Assembly (NCBI GenBank): GCA_017525805.1
Contig: JAFXSH010000048.1
Coordinates: 1 to 36,625, forward strand
Direction: 5' to 3'
Source of the DNA: Clostridia bacterium
GTDB taxonomy: Bacteria > Bacillota_A > Clostridia > Christensenellales > Aristaeellaceae
Length of the DNA stretch: 36,625 nucleotides
A program made the position numbers and the translations under genes. Below are positions 1-7,185 of this stretch, in pieces (position 1 is the first letter of the stretch; each line of letters opens with the position of its first letter). The notes under the pieces are model-generated. The model had not been told where the DNA came from and searched no databases. It was given only the letters and a program-made list of their open reading frames with translations.

Positions 1-54
1 GGTGTCAGGCAGGTGCCTGCGCCAAATATTATACAAGATTTCAGAGGCTATTTG

Positions 55-161
55 TTATTCCGACGTTTTTGGGGGATAATCCCGAATTTCGGGGCTTAAT
101 ACGATAACTTCGGAATAACTATTTCTTCGGCATAATTCTGGTTATTCCGAATTCGGAATAA
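55..161. repeat. Array of TTCGGNATAA inverted and direct repeats ending in a 20-bp palindrome
   Basis: Five copies of a ten-base motif (TTCGGAATAA and one-base variants) occur here. They are forward at 109-118, 126-135 and 152-161, and inverted at 55-64 and 142-151. The last two abut to make the perfect palindrome TTATTCCGAATTCGGAATAA at 142-161. A further dyad, CCCGAATTTCGGG, lies at 81-93. No gene is seen in 1-162. The array ends exactly where methyltransferase homology begins, so it marks a breakpoint, a recombination site or the end of another element. It could also be ordinary host intergenic repeats. Confidence 0.7.
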
Positions 162-162
162 T

Positions 163-1689
163 CAAAACCTTTCGGTCGCCGGCAAAAGGGACGGCCTTCA
201 CGGCGATCAGTCCTCCCTCTTTTTCGAGGCTGTGCGCATTATCAAAGAAATGAGGTATTCCTCCCATGGACAGTATCCGAAATGGGCCGTGTGGGAAAAT
301 GTGCCGGGGGCCCTGTCCTCGAATCAGGGGCAGGATTTCAGGCAGGTCCTCACAGAGCTCATCCGTATCAAAGAACCCGAGGCAGATGTTCCTATGCCGG
401 AAGATGGCGTATGGCTTGCTGCGGGAGAGGTGCTGGGTGACGATTATTCTCTCGCCTGGCGGGTGCTTGACGCCTCGAAGGGTTGGGGAGTCGCACAAAG
501 ACGGAAAAGAATATTTGTTGTCCTCGATCTTGCTTGCCAACGCGCCGGACAGGTACTCTTTGAGTCCGAAGGCGTGTCAGGGTATTCTCCGCCGTGCGCT
601 GCTCCGGGGCAAGGAACTGCCGGAGGTACTCAGAAAAGCGCTGGAGAGGCAGGCTTGCCAGTCCTGAACGACATGGGCGGTAGCCGCTTGGACGTATCGG
701 AAAACATCGCCAGCACGTTGCGGGCGCAGGATCATGGGCATCCGCCCATTGTACTTGACCGTCCGCTTTCCTCCGGGGGCTTCTGCACCGAACACTCCGC
801 CGACAGCAGGGGAATCGGATACGAGGAAGAAAGAGCGCCTACTCTGCGGGCCGGCGTTGTGCCGGGCGTGGCAATTGAGTACAACCCCACGGACAGCCGG
901 ATCAAACTGAATAAGGACGGAATCTGCCAGACGCTCTGCCGCAGATGCGGAACAGGCGGGAATCAGACTCCTTTGGCAATGGTTCCCCGCGCCTTCGGGA
1001 TTGGTTCGGATCAGTCCCAGGGCATGCAATCAGAAAATCCCAGGGCCGGTATCTATGAAGCGGAAACCAGCCGCACACTGGACTGCCGTCCAGATCCCGG
1101 CTGCAGGCAGGGCGGAATCGCCGTGGTGGAGCCTATTCCTTTTACGCAGAATCAGCGTGACGAAGTCCGCGATCTCGGCGGACAGTCCGCTTCCCTGTCA
1201 GCGGAACCCGGCATCCATCAGCAGACATTTGTGGCTGTCCCGGAACGTCCTGCCTATACCATGACCTGCGGTTCCTTCTCTGACTTTCACAGGGAAGTGT
1301 CTCCCACCCTGATGGCGCGGGATTATAAAGACCCGCCGCTGGTGGGCGAAGCGCTTGAAGTGGAATACCTGGTGCGGAGGCTTACCCCGGACGAATGCTG
1401 CCGCCTGCAGGGGTACCCTGACGGGTGGTGCAAGGGCCTGGCAGACGAACATCCTTCAGAGGATGAGATCGGGTTCTGGGTTCATGCGTTTGAGGAACAC
1501 AGGAAAGCGACAGGCAGGCCGGGAAAAACAAAGACCCGGAACCAGATCGTCAAATGGCTCTCTTCTCCCGGAACAGATTCCGCTGAATATCGGGCGTATG
1601 GCAACAGTGTGGCTGTGCCCTGCGTCTTTTTTATTCTTGCCGGTATCGTCTGGGCCGAAGAACAAACGATTGGAGGTGAGAAAGATTGA
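163..1689 (+). pseudogene. 5'-truncated C5-cytosine DNA methyltransferase (Dcm type)
   Basis: This is the C-terminal part of a phage m5C methyltransferase, an enzyme that methylates cytosine in DNA using SAM. The frame reads NLSVAGKRDG from 166, which normally follows the catalytic Pro-Cys-Gln. Here the Cys position is Asn (160-162), and everything N-terminal, including the SAM-binding FxG motif, is absent. Still present are WENVPGALSS (motif IV/V region), QRRKRIFVV (motif VIII), a long target-recognition region with several degenerate STLRAQDHGHPP-like segments, RRLTPDECCRLQGYPDGW (motif IX) and AYGNSVAVP (motif X). The frame is open from 136, and the first usable start is GTG 232. Without the catalytic Cys and SAM site it should be inactive. 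The stop overlaps the TTG start of the protease gene. The place is unusual: terminase and portal normally precede the protease. Confidence 0.88.
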
Positions 1690-2585
1690 GAGAAATCATG
1701 TTGAACGGCTATATCGACGATGAAGTGTGGTTCGGGGATGAAATCACCCCGGAAGCGCTTCACAGCCTTCTTTACGCCGAAGGGAAAGACCCTGCCGAAG
1801 ACGTGCATATCCGCCTCAACTCCTACGGCGGTTCCTGCAACGCCGCCGTCCGTATGCACGACGATATGGCAGCGTATCCCGGCAAGGTGAATATCACGGT
1901 ATCCGGCACGGCTGCTTCCGCCGCCACGGTGCTGTGCATGGCGGCCGACCGGCTGGATATGACGCCCGGCTCCCTGTGGATGATCCACGATCCGTCCATG
2001 ATCGCTATCGGCAATGTCCGGGATATGAAGGACGCGATCCGCCTGCTGGAAGCCTGCAAGGAATCCATCCTGAACGTGTACTGCGCCCGGATCAAAATCA
2101 CCCGTGAGCAGGCCGCCGCCCTGATGGCGAAAACCACCTGGATGGACGCGCAGAAAGCCCTGGAGGACGGATTCATCGACGGCATCCTCACGGTCAGGCA
2201 GGCCGGCCCCAACGACTGCGTCGTATCCCTGCAGGATGCGGAAATGAAGGCCCAGGCATGGCTTGACCGCCATAAAATCAGCGCGTCCGCGCGCAATGAA
2301 CACATTCCCATGAAGGAGGGCATTCTCTATGAAGCCCAATCCCGACCCAGCCCCCAGGAAACGGCCGCGGTGGAAAAGGAAACGGAAGAACCGGAAGCCG
2401 AGGCTCCCGCGCCGCTATCCGCTGCCCCGCCCGGTGGAGGAGAAACCGCCAGCCGGGAAACCGTGAAGGAAAACACGGAAGACAGCCCGGAGGAAACCGA
2501 AAACGGCACCCCTGTAAGCCAGCTTCAGAAGAGGCTGGCTTTAATCATGCCCCTTGAGGCAAAAAACAAAGGAGAGAACGTATGA
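1686..2585 (+). CDS. ClpP-type prohead protease
   Basis: The product is a Clp-protease-fold serine protease that processes the capsid and scaffold during prohead maturation. Visible motifs are NSYGGS (residues 45-50, oxyanion region), SGTAASAA with the likely nucleophile Ser78, and MIHDPS with the likely catalytic His101. The catalytic domain covers roughly residues 1-200. The C-terminal 80 residues are rich in Glu, Pro and Ala and look disordered; they may act as scaffold. The start is TTG 1686, overlapping the methyltransferase stop, with GGAGGTGAG at 1671-1679 correctly spaced. The stop overlaps the capsid start (ATGA), suggesting translational coupling. The family assignment is secure; the link to capsid processing is inferred from context. 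Confidence 0.93.
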   Translation: MREIMLNGYIDDEVWFGDEITPEALHSLLYAEGKDPAEDVHIRLNSYGGSCNAAVRMHDDMAAYPGKVNITVSGTAASAATVLCMAADRLDMTPGSLWMIHDPSMIAIGNVRDMKDAIRLLEACKESILNVYCARIKITREQAAALMAKTTWMDAQKALEDGFIDGILTVRQAGPNDCVVSLQDAEMKAQAWLDRHKISASARNEHIPMKEGILYEAQSRPSPQETAAVEKETEEPEAEAPAPLSAAPPGGGETASRETVKENTEDSPEETENGTPVSQLQKRLALIMPLEAKNKGENV

Positions 2586-3784
2586 GTAAAATTCTTGAAC
2601 TGCGGCAGAAGCGCGGCGAAGTATGGGACCAGGCGAAAGCCTTCCTCGACGCCCACCAGGACGAAAACGGCGTCATGAACGCCGAAGACACCCAGACCTA
2701 TGAACGCATGGAGCAGGAGGTCGTTAATCTCGGCCATGCCATTGACCGCCTGGAACGCGCCGAGCAGATGGACCGGGAAATGAACTCCGATCCCGCCAGC
2801 CCCATGCTGGCCGGCCGCCCTGACCGTTCCGACCGCCTCGATCCCAAGCGCGGCACCGCCAGCGACGCTTATAAGAAAGCGTTCTGGAACCAGCTGCGCG
2901 GCCACACCTCCTACGAAATCAGGGACGCCCTGCAGGTGGGCGAGCTTTCCGAAGGCGGCTATACCGTCCCCGACGAGTTTGAACACCAGCTGGTGGAGGC
3001 CCTCCAGGAAGAGAACATCATGCGCGGCCTGGTGCATGTGATCACCACTTCTTCCGGCGACCGGAAGATTCCTCTTGTCACCAACTACGGCAGTGCTTCC
3101 TGGATCGAGGAGGAACAGCAGATTCCCGAAAGCGACGTGGCCTTCGGCCAGATTTCCCTGGGCGCCCACAAGCTGGCCACCGCCATCCGCATCAGCCAGG
3201 AACTGCTGCAGGATTCCGCTTTCGACATGGCGTCCTTCATCACCCACGAATTCCAGCGCCGCGCCGGGGCCGCCGAGGAGCAGGCCATTATCAGCGGCGA
3301 CGGCTCCCACAAACCCATCGGCCTTCTGCACGCCACCCTGGGCGCGCAGGTGGGCGTTACCACCGCTTCCTCCACCGCCATCACCGCGGATGAACTGATC
3401 GACCTGCAGCACTCCCTCAAGTCCGGCTACCGCCGCAAGGCCGCCTTCATCATGAACGACGCCGCCATCAAAGCGCTGCGCAAGCTCAAGGACGGGCAGG
3501 GCCAGTACATCTGGCAGCCCTCCATCCGGGAAGGCGTGCCCGATATGCTGCTGAACACCCGCATCTATATGTCCAACTACATGCCCCTGGTGGAAGCCGG
3601 GAACAAGGTCGTCCTGTACGGCGACTACAGCTATTACTGGCTGGCGGACCGCGCCGGGCGCACCCTGCAGCGGCTCAATGAACTGTACGCCATGACCGAC
3701 CAGGTCGGCTTCAAGCTCACGGAGCGCCTGGACGGACGCCTGATCCTGCCCGAGGCTGTCAAGTGCCTGCAGATGAAGGCGTAA
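2582..3784 (+). CDS. HK97-family major capsid protein
   Basis: This 400-residue protein is the main shell subunit of the phage head. Residues 1-70 are charged and helical (coiled-coil delta or scaffold domain), followed by a polar linker up to about residue 100. The HK97-fold body then begins with the typical GELSEGGYTVPDEF, and later carries SASWIEEEQQIPESDVAFG and the ISGDGSHKPIGLL loop. The N-terminal domain is probably removed by the adjacent protease; I cannot place the cut, but the 90-105 region is the usual place. GGAGAG at 2571-2576 serves the ATG, which overlaps the protease stop. Codon use is strongly GC-rich (37 of 60 bases on the line from 3361), as expected of a highly expressed phage gene. 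Confidence 0.96.
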   Translation: MSKILELRQKRGEVWDQAKAFLDAHQDENGVMNAEDTQTYERMEQEVVNLGHAIDRLERAEQMDREMNSDPASPMLAGRPDRSDRLDPKRGTASDAYKKAFWNQLRGHTSYEIRDALQVGELSEGGYTVPDEFEHQLVEALQEENIMRGLVHVITTSSGDRKIPLVTNYGSASWIEEEQQIPESDVAFGQISLGAHKLATAIRISQELLQDSAFDMASFITHEFQRRAGAAEEQAIISGDGSHKPIGLLHATLGAQVGVTTASSTAITADELIDLQHSLKSGYRRKAAFIMNDAAIKALRKLKDGQGQYIWQPSIREGVPDMLLNTRIYMSNYMPLVEAGNKVVLYGDYSYYWLADRAGRTLQRLNELYAMTDQVGFKLTERLDGRLILPEAVKCLQMKA

Positions 3785-3806
3785 GACACCGCAGCCTGAT
3801 GATTCA

Positions 3807-3838
3807 GCGGGCCGTTCATATTCGGGCGGCCCGCTTTT
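3807..3838 (+). terminator. Intrinsic-terminator-like hairpin after the capsid gene
   Basis: GCGGGCCG (3807-3814) pairs perfectly with CGGCCCGC (3827-3834) around a 12-base loop and is followed by TTTT. It sits between the capsid and head-fibre genes, directly before the GGAGGT site of the latter, so it may attenuate transcription and lower expression of the downstream genes relative to capsid. Confidence 0.7.
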
Positions 3839-3854
3839 ATGGAGGTAAAGAAAA

Positions 3855-4229
3855 ATGCCAGATACGCATAACACGAAAAACTATATGGCCCACGGCGGCA
3901 ATGAACTGGTGATCGGCGGAAAGCTCACCTTCCTTCCCGGCGCAAGCGTCGAAGGCGGAGAAGGGCTTTTTGACGGCGGCGGGGATTCCGCCTATACCCT
4001 GCCCGCCGCGACCGCCGATACCCTGGGGGGCGTGAAAATCGGCAGCGGCCTTTCCATCACCGAGCAGGGCGTGCTTTCGGCAAACGGTATCACTCCCGCC
4101 GCAAGCCAGGCGGACAGTGAAGCGACCACCATCGCGGGGCTCAAAGAGGACTTCAATACCCTCCTGGCCGCGCTCCGCACTGCCGGACTCATGGCGGCTC
4201 TGCCCGCCGCTGAACAGGGTGATGGCTGA
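3855..4229 (+). CDS. Phage head fibre protein
   Basis: This small protein (124 residues) resembles the head fibre (capsid decoration) proteins of clostridial phages. The opening MPDTHNTKNYMAHGGNELVIGGKL, taken as two halves, and the middle ATADTLGGVKIGSGLSI are what I recognise. The latter is the short beta-helix-like segment shared with phage fibres. The C-terminus ATTIAGLKEDFNTLLAALRTAGLM looks like a trimerising helix. GGAGGT at 3841-3846 precedes the ATG. The stop overlaps the next start (TGATG at 4227). The role on the capsid surface is inferred from family and position next to the capsid gene. Confidence 0.8.
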   Translation: MPDTHNTKNYMAHGGNELVIGGKLTFLPGASVEGGEGLFDGGGDSAYTLPAATADTLGGVKIGSGLSITEQGVLSANGITPAASQADSEATTIAGLKEDFNTLLAALRTAGLMAALPAAEQGDG

Positions 4230-4552
4230 TGGTCGTAACACTGGATGAGGTAAAAACGCATCTCCGCATCCAGTACGATGAGGAAGATGAATACCTGGCC
4301 GGGCTGATCGCGCAGGCGCAGGCCGCGGCGGAAGATTACTGCCGGGTATCTTTTGAGCCTTATATTGAAAAAGACGATGAAGGAAACGAGGCTGAGAAAC
4401 CCTGCCCTGAACCGGTAAGGCTTGCGCTTCTCCTTTTTGTCGGTTTCCATTATGAAAACCGCGACATTCCCGATATGACCACATACAAAGCCATGCGGAT
4501 GGCCTTCGACTCGCTTCTCTATCCTTACCGCGACCCTGCCAGGATGTTCTGA
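4229..4552 (+). CDS. Head-tail connector protein (HK97 gp6-like)
   Basis: At 107 residues it has the size and pattern of gp6-like connectors, which form a ring under the portal and bridge to the tail. The N-terminal helix pair VTLDEVKTHLRIQYDEEDEYL followed by IAQAQAAAEDYC is characteristic of this family, as is the later PVRLALLLFVGFHYENRD. Its start overlaps the head-fibre stop. The portal protein it would contact is not in this window. Family call is good; direct function is by homology recalled from the family. Confidence 0.85.
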   Translation: MVVTLDEVKTHLRIQYDEEDEYLAGLIAQAQAAAEDYCRVSFEPYIEKDDEGNEAEKPCPEPVRLALLLFVGFHYENRDIPDMTTYKAMRMAFDSLLYPYRDPARMF

Positions 4553-4567
4553 GGACGGTGATTTGCC

Positions 4568-4927
4568 TTGCGAGGCTACAAAAACTTTGAAAGCAGCCCG
4601 CATCCGGGTGATTTGAAGCATCTGGTGGAGATCGGGTATACCGAAAATGAGATCAATGAAAACGGTTACCCCGAACCGAAGGACGTCGTGGTATGCCGTG
4701 TATGGGCCGCGGCCATTGACGCCGGCAACCAGCACTACCGTTCCGCTGACGTCATGAACACCGAGGCCGTGATCAATTTCACCATCCGGTACAGAACGGA
4801 CGTCAAGCCCGGTATGTGGGTGCGTTTCCAGGGAGAAAAATGGAACATCTCCACGTTAGGCGAGTACCAGTTCAAGCGCACATATCTCGGTTTAAAGGCG
4901 TCCCTCTCCAAGGGGGTCAGCGGATGA
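4568..4927 (+). CDS. Head closure / head-tail adaptor protein
   Basis: This 119-residue protein fits the phage head-tail joining family (SPP1 gp16 type), which closes the portal channel after DNA packaging. Supporting features are the short N-terminus with HPGDLKHLVEIGYTE, the segment DVVVCRVWAAAIDAG, and the beta-strand VKPGMWVRFQGEKWNI that is typical of these small beta-barrels. The start is TTG 4568; no ATG is available upstream in frame. The stop overlaps the next ATG (ATGA at 4924). Confidence 0.8.
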   Translation: MRGYKNFESSPHPGDLKHLVEIGYTENEINENGYPEPKDVVVCRVWAAAIDAGNQHYRSADVMNTEAVINFTIRYRTDVKPGMWVRFQGEKWNISTLGEYQFKRTYLGLKASLSKGVSG

Positions 4928-5298
4928 AGGAAGTACAGGAAGCGCTCCGCGATATTGGCATCCCCGTATTCGCCGGGATCTGGCGGGCCACCTCTGCGGA
5001 TCAGAATCCGCCGCCCCAGTATGTGGTGTATTCATCCACTACGGTTGAATCCTCCCACGCGGATGATCTTGTTACGTCCTACCGTACTTTTGTCTACCTC
5101 AACCTCTGGAGCGATTTTGACCCCACGCCCATGCGGGATAAGATTCGCAAGGCAATGTACGACTACGGATTCTCCATCCGGGAAGAGTCGGATAAAGGGT
5201 ACAATATGCCCGCATATGACACCCCTACCCGCCAATACACTGTGCAGTGGACATGGGTATGGTACGAGGAGGCGCCGCTGGATGCCAATGAATGTTGA
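4924..5298 (+). CDS. Probable tail terminator / tail completion protein
   Basis: The 124-residue product begins MKEVQEALRDIGIPVFAGIW and contains QYVVYSSTTVESSHADD, YRTFVYLNLWSDFDPTP and a C-terminal YTVQWTWVWYEE. The alternation of short strands with a helix matches the tail terminator / minor tail completion families that cap the tail tube and join it to the head. Position between head closure and gp10 supports a connector or tail completion role. An upstream in-frame start at 4816 would overlap the head closure gene heavily; ATG 4924 in the ATGA overlap is preferred. Exact family is uncertain. Confidence 0.62.
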   Translation: MKEVQEALRDIGIPVFAGIWRATSADQNPPPQYVVYSSTTVESSHADDLVTSYRTFVYLNLWSDFDPTPMRDKIRKAMYDYGFSIREESDKGYNMPAYDTPTRQYTVQWTWVWYEEAPLDANEC

Positions 5299-5713
5299 TG
5301 GGCTGGATCAGCTCATGACCGACATTGCCGCCATGACCGCAAAGCTGGATATGGAAAAAGGCGGCGGCTCCATTGCCAACGGCATTCTTGAAAGAGCCGC
5401 GGTTCCCGTTGAGGAACAGATGAAAGCCAACGCCAGCCGCGATCCCAAAATCATCACAAATAAGCTTCACGGCGCTATTCATACCGGAAATGTGAAAAAG
5501 CGCCGCAACGGCGGAAAACATATTACTATTGGCGTCCACCGGAAGGACTGGGACGACGGGGATTACTATCCCGCCTATGTGGAGTACGGCCATGGCGGGC
5601 CAGGTCCCGCCCCTGCCCATCCATACATCCGTCCTGCCTACGATACAACCGAGGATCAGGCCTATGAAATCATCCGTTCCGGGTTGAGGGACGCCATCAG
5701 CAATAACAAGTGA
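5282..5713 (+). CDS. HK97 gp10-like head-tail / minor capsid protein
   Basis: This 143-residue protein matches the HK97-gp10 family. It has an N-terminal NVDGLDQLMTDIAAMTAKL helix, the region VPVEEQMKANASRD, and the hallmark AYVEYGHGGPGPAPAHPYIRPAYD, where a conserved EYG...HPFxRPA element is normally found. These proteins help assemble the head-tail interface. GAGGAGG at 5266-5272 gives normal spacing to ATG 5282; ATG 5288 is a less likely alternative. The gene overlaps the previous one by 17 bases in another frame. Confidence 0.88.
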   Translation: MPMNVDGLDQLMTDIAAMTAKLDMEKGGGSIANGILERAAVPVEEQMKANASRDPKIITNKLHGAIHTGNVKKRRNGGKHITIGVHRKDWDDGDYYPAYVEYGHGGPGPAPAHPYIRPAYDTTEDQAYEIIRSGLRDAISNNK

Positions 5714-5730
5714 CACTGATTGAAAAGAAC

Positions 5731-5760
5731 GGGCTTGGAACGAGGCCCTTTCTTGTTTTT
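5731..5760 (+). terminator. Intrinsic-terminator-like hairpin before the tail tube gene
   Basis: GGGCTT (5731-5736) and AGGCCC (5743-5748) form a six-pair stem with a six-base loop, followed by TTTCTTGTTTTT. It separates the head-joining genes from the tail tube gene. Confidence 0.65.
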
Positions 5761-5797
5761 GAAAACTTACCTGAAATAGAACAGGAGGTAAACGCAC

Positions 5798-6430
5798 ATG
5801 CCCAATACTCCCGCCGCATCTCCCACGGTATCCTCGACCATCGGCCTGAAGAACATGGTCATCGCCCCCTTGACGGAGGACAACGAAACCACCTTATCCT
5901 ATGGTGATCTTCAGCTGGTCGCCGGCGCAATCGAAGCGTCCGTCACGCCCAACAATACCGATCCTTCTATCCAATATGCTGATGACGTCGAGTTCGAAAC
6001 CTTGTATCCCGACCCCGAACTATCCTTCAAAACCAAAATGGCGGACATTCCGCTGATCATCCAGGAGATGATCTTTGGCAGCCGAATCGACGAGAACGGG
6101 GTCCTTATCCGCACCGCGACGGACAAGCCCCCGTATTTCGCCGTGGGCTTCAAGTCGGAAAAATCCAATCATAAGTTCCGCTATATCTGGCTTTACAAGG
6201 TTCGGGCCAAGCCCCTGACCGAGAATTACGGCACCAAGCAAGGCACGACCATCAACCGGCAGACCGGGGACGTGGAATGGACAGCCATCAAGAGAACCCA
6301 TGACAGCCAGTACCAGGCTGTGGCTGACGAAGGTGAAAACGGCTTTACCGCTGAAAAAGCCGCCACCTTCCTCCAGTCTGTGTACGAGCCGTCCTTTGCT
6401 TCCAATGGTGGCTCTTCTACCGGAGGCTGA
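5798..6430 (+). CDS. Major tail tube protein (phi13 family)
   Basis: This 210-residue protein is the tail tube subunit, recognised by the pattern of the phi13-type major tail family: SSTIGLKNMVIAPLTEDNETTLSYG, then VEASVTP-like IEASVTPNNTDP, then the strand ELSFKTKMADIPLIIQEMIFG. The C-terminal half contains FRYIWLYKVRAKPLTENYGTK and GDVEWTAIKRTHD, typical of this fold. AGGAGGT at 5781-5787 precedes the ATG. It ends with a Gly/Ser tail. It is followed by a long inverted repeat and then by the tail chaperone genes, the standard order. Confidence 0.93.
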   Translation: MPNTPAASPTVSSTIGLKNMVIAPLTEDNETTLSYGDLQLVAGAIEASVTPNNTDPSIQYADDVEFETLYPDPELSFKTKMADIPLIIQEMIFGSRIDENGVLIRTATDKPPYFAVGFKSEKSNHKFRYIWLYKVRAKPLTENYGTKQGTTINRQTGDVEWTAIKRTHDSQYQAVADEGENGFTAEKAATFLQSVYEPSFASNGGSSTGG

Positions 6431-6442
6431 TTCTGAAAAAGA

Positions 6443-6523
6443 GCCGCGCAAGCCGCCCATAGCACAGGCAGTCCCACTATCGCTTTACCGGCTGGCTTTT
6501 GCGTATATGGAGGCTTGCGCGGC
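6443..6523 (+). promoter_or_regulatory. Long inverted repeat between tail tube and chaperone genes
   Basis: GCCGCGCAAGCC (6443-6454) and GGCTTGCGCGGC (6512-6523) are perfectly complementary over 12 bases. Pairing continues for about five more bases past a mismatch (CCATA with TATGG). The 57-base interior has no U-tract or coding sequence. It could be a terminator, an RNA stability element protecting the tail tube message, or a remnant of a small mobile repeat. It does not look like the simple terminators elsewhere in the operon. Confidence 0.6.
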
Positions 6524-6555
6524 ATAACGACCAACATGAAGAGGAGGACACAATC

Positions 6556-6954
6556 ATGGTAACCTGCACACTGAATGGCAAAGAATACCGCATTGACTTT
6601 GTTACCGGACGCGCGCTTCGGGAGATTGAGCCCGCCGCCAAGATGTACAGCCGGGTGGTTGCACTGTCCAACGCAGCCGTCAACGGCGGGGATCTGTCGG
6701 ATGCCGATCAGCTGACCGTGGCGGAAGCTCTGGATGTCATGATCCACTGGTTCTGCCTGCTTTTCCAGAACCAGTTCACCCCGGACGAGCTGCTGGACGG
6801 CTATCCCGCGGACCGCCTGATGCACGACATTGCCTTCGCTCTCATGGCTGTGCAGACGCAAACGACCAGCGTGCTGGAGTCTTTCCCTACGAAGGCGGCG
6901 GAGGAGGAGACGGCGCCGAAACAGACGGGGCCGGTGCTGATTTCTCACTCCTGA
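6556..6954 (+). CDS. Tail assembly chaperone (gpG-like)
   Basis: This 132-residue product occupies the gpG position between tail tube and tape measure. It is the short product of a frameshifted pair that coats the tape measure during tail assembly. It begins MVTCTLNGKEYRIDFVTGRA and is helical; after residue about 110 the zero-frame tail (TKAAEEETAPKQ) is low in structure, as expected of the non-shifted product. GAGGAGG at 6541-6547 supports ATG 6556; an upstream in-frame start would run through the long hairpin. A canonical slippery heptamer lies near its end. Confidence 0.85.
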   Translation: MVTCTLNGKEYRIDFVTGRALREIEPAAKMYSRVVALSNAAVNGGDLSDADQLTVAEALDVMIHWFCLLFQNQFTPDELLDGYPADRLMHDIAFALMAVQTQTTSVLESFPTKAAEEETAPKQTGPVLISHS

Positions 6955-7142
6955 CGCTGCCCGAGTTCATCTATTCCACCTATAACCAGCTTCTGGAGAA
7001 TGGATGGAGAATGAAGGAAATTGACGAGATGGATATGCTGGGGTATTTTCAGATCCGTGCGTGGAAAGCGAAGCGTGAAAAAGAGAATACCGCGCCAAAG
7101 CATAAGTACATTGATGAAGTATGGACGAACATGAAGCCGTGA
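6882..7142 (+). CDS. Frameshift extension of the tail chaperone (gpGT-like)
   Basis: At 6882-6888 the sequence T TTC CCT fits the X XXY YYZ slippery heptamer in the phase of the upstream chaperone. A -1 slip there continues in an open frame to TGA 7140-7142, giving YEGGGGDGAETDGAG, a Gly-rich linker, then LPEFIYSTYNQLLENGWRMK and a basic helical end. The fused protein would be about 195 residues (111 from the first frame and 84 after the slip). The extension has no good start of its own. This is the lambda G/GT arrangement: the T part binds the tail tube and the G part the tape measure. The slip itself is inferred from sequence. Confidence 0.82.
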   Translation, partial: FPYEGGGGGDGAETDGAGADFSLLTLPEFIYSTYNQLLENGWRMKEIDEMDMLGYFQIRAWKAKREKENTAPKHKYIDEVWTNMKP

Positions 7143-7160
7143 CTGGCTGTCACGCTTTTT
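7138..7160 (+). terminator. Intrinsic-terminator-like hairpin before the tape measure gene
   Basis: CGTGAC (7138-7143) pairs with GTCACG (7149-7154) around the loop TGGCT and is followed by CTTTTT. It overlaps the stop codon of the frameshift product. A related GTGGC-TGGCT-GCCAC hairpin without a U-tract is at 24472-24486. Confidence 0.62.
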
Positions 7161-7185
7161 CGATATATAAGGCAGGTGATCCAGT

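Noticed and set aside
28..33. TATAAT on the minus strand as a leftward promoter
   Set aside because: No acceptable -35 element at the right distance and nothing visible downstream within the window.
2525..3874. 449-codon minus-strand open frame opposite the capsid gene
   Set aside because: Antisense shadow; Gly/Val/His-rich with no recognisable motifs, and the plus strand encodes an obvious capsid protein.
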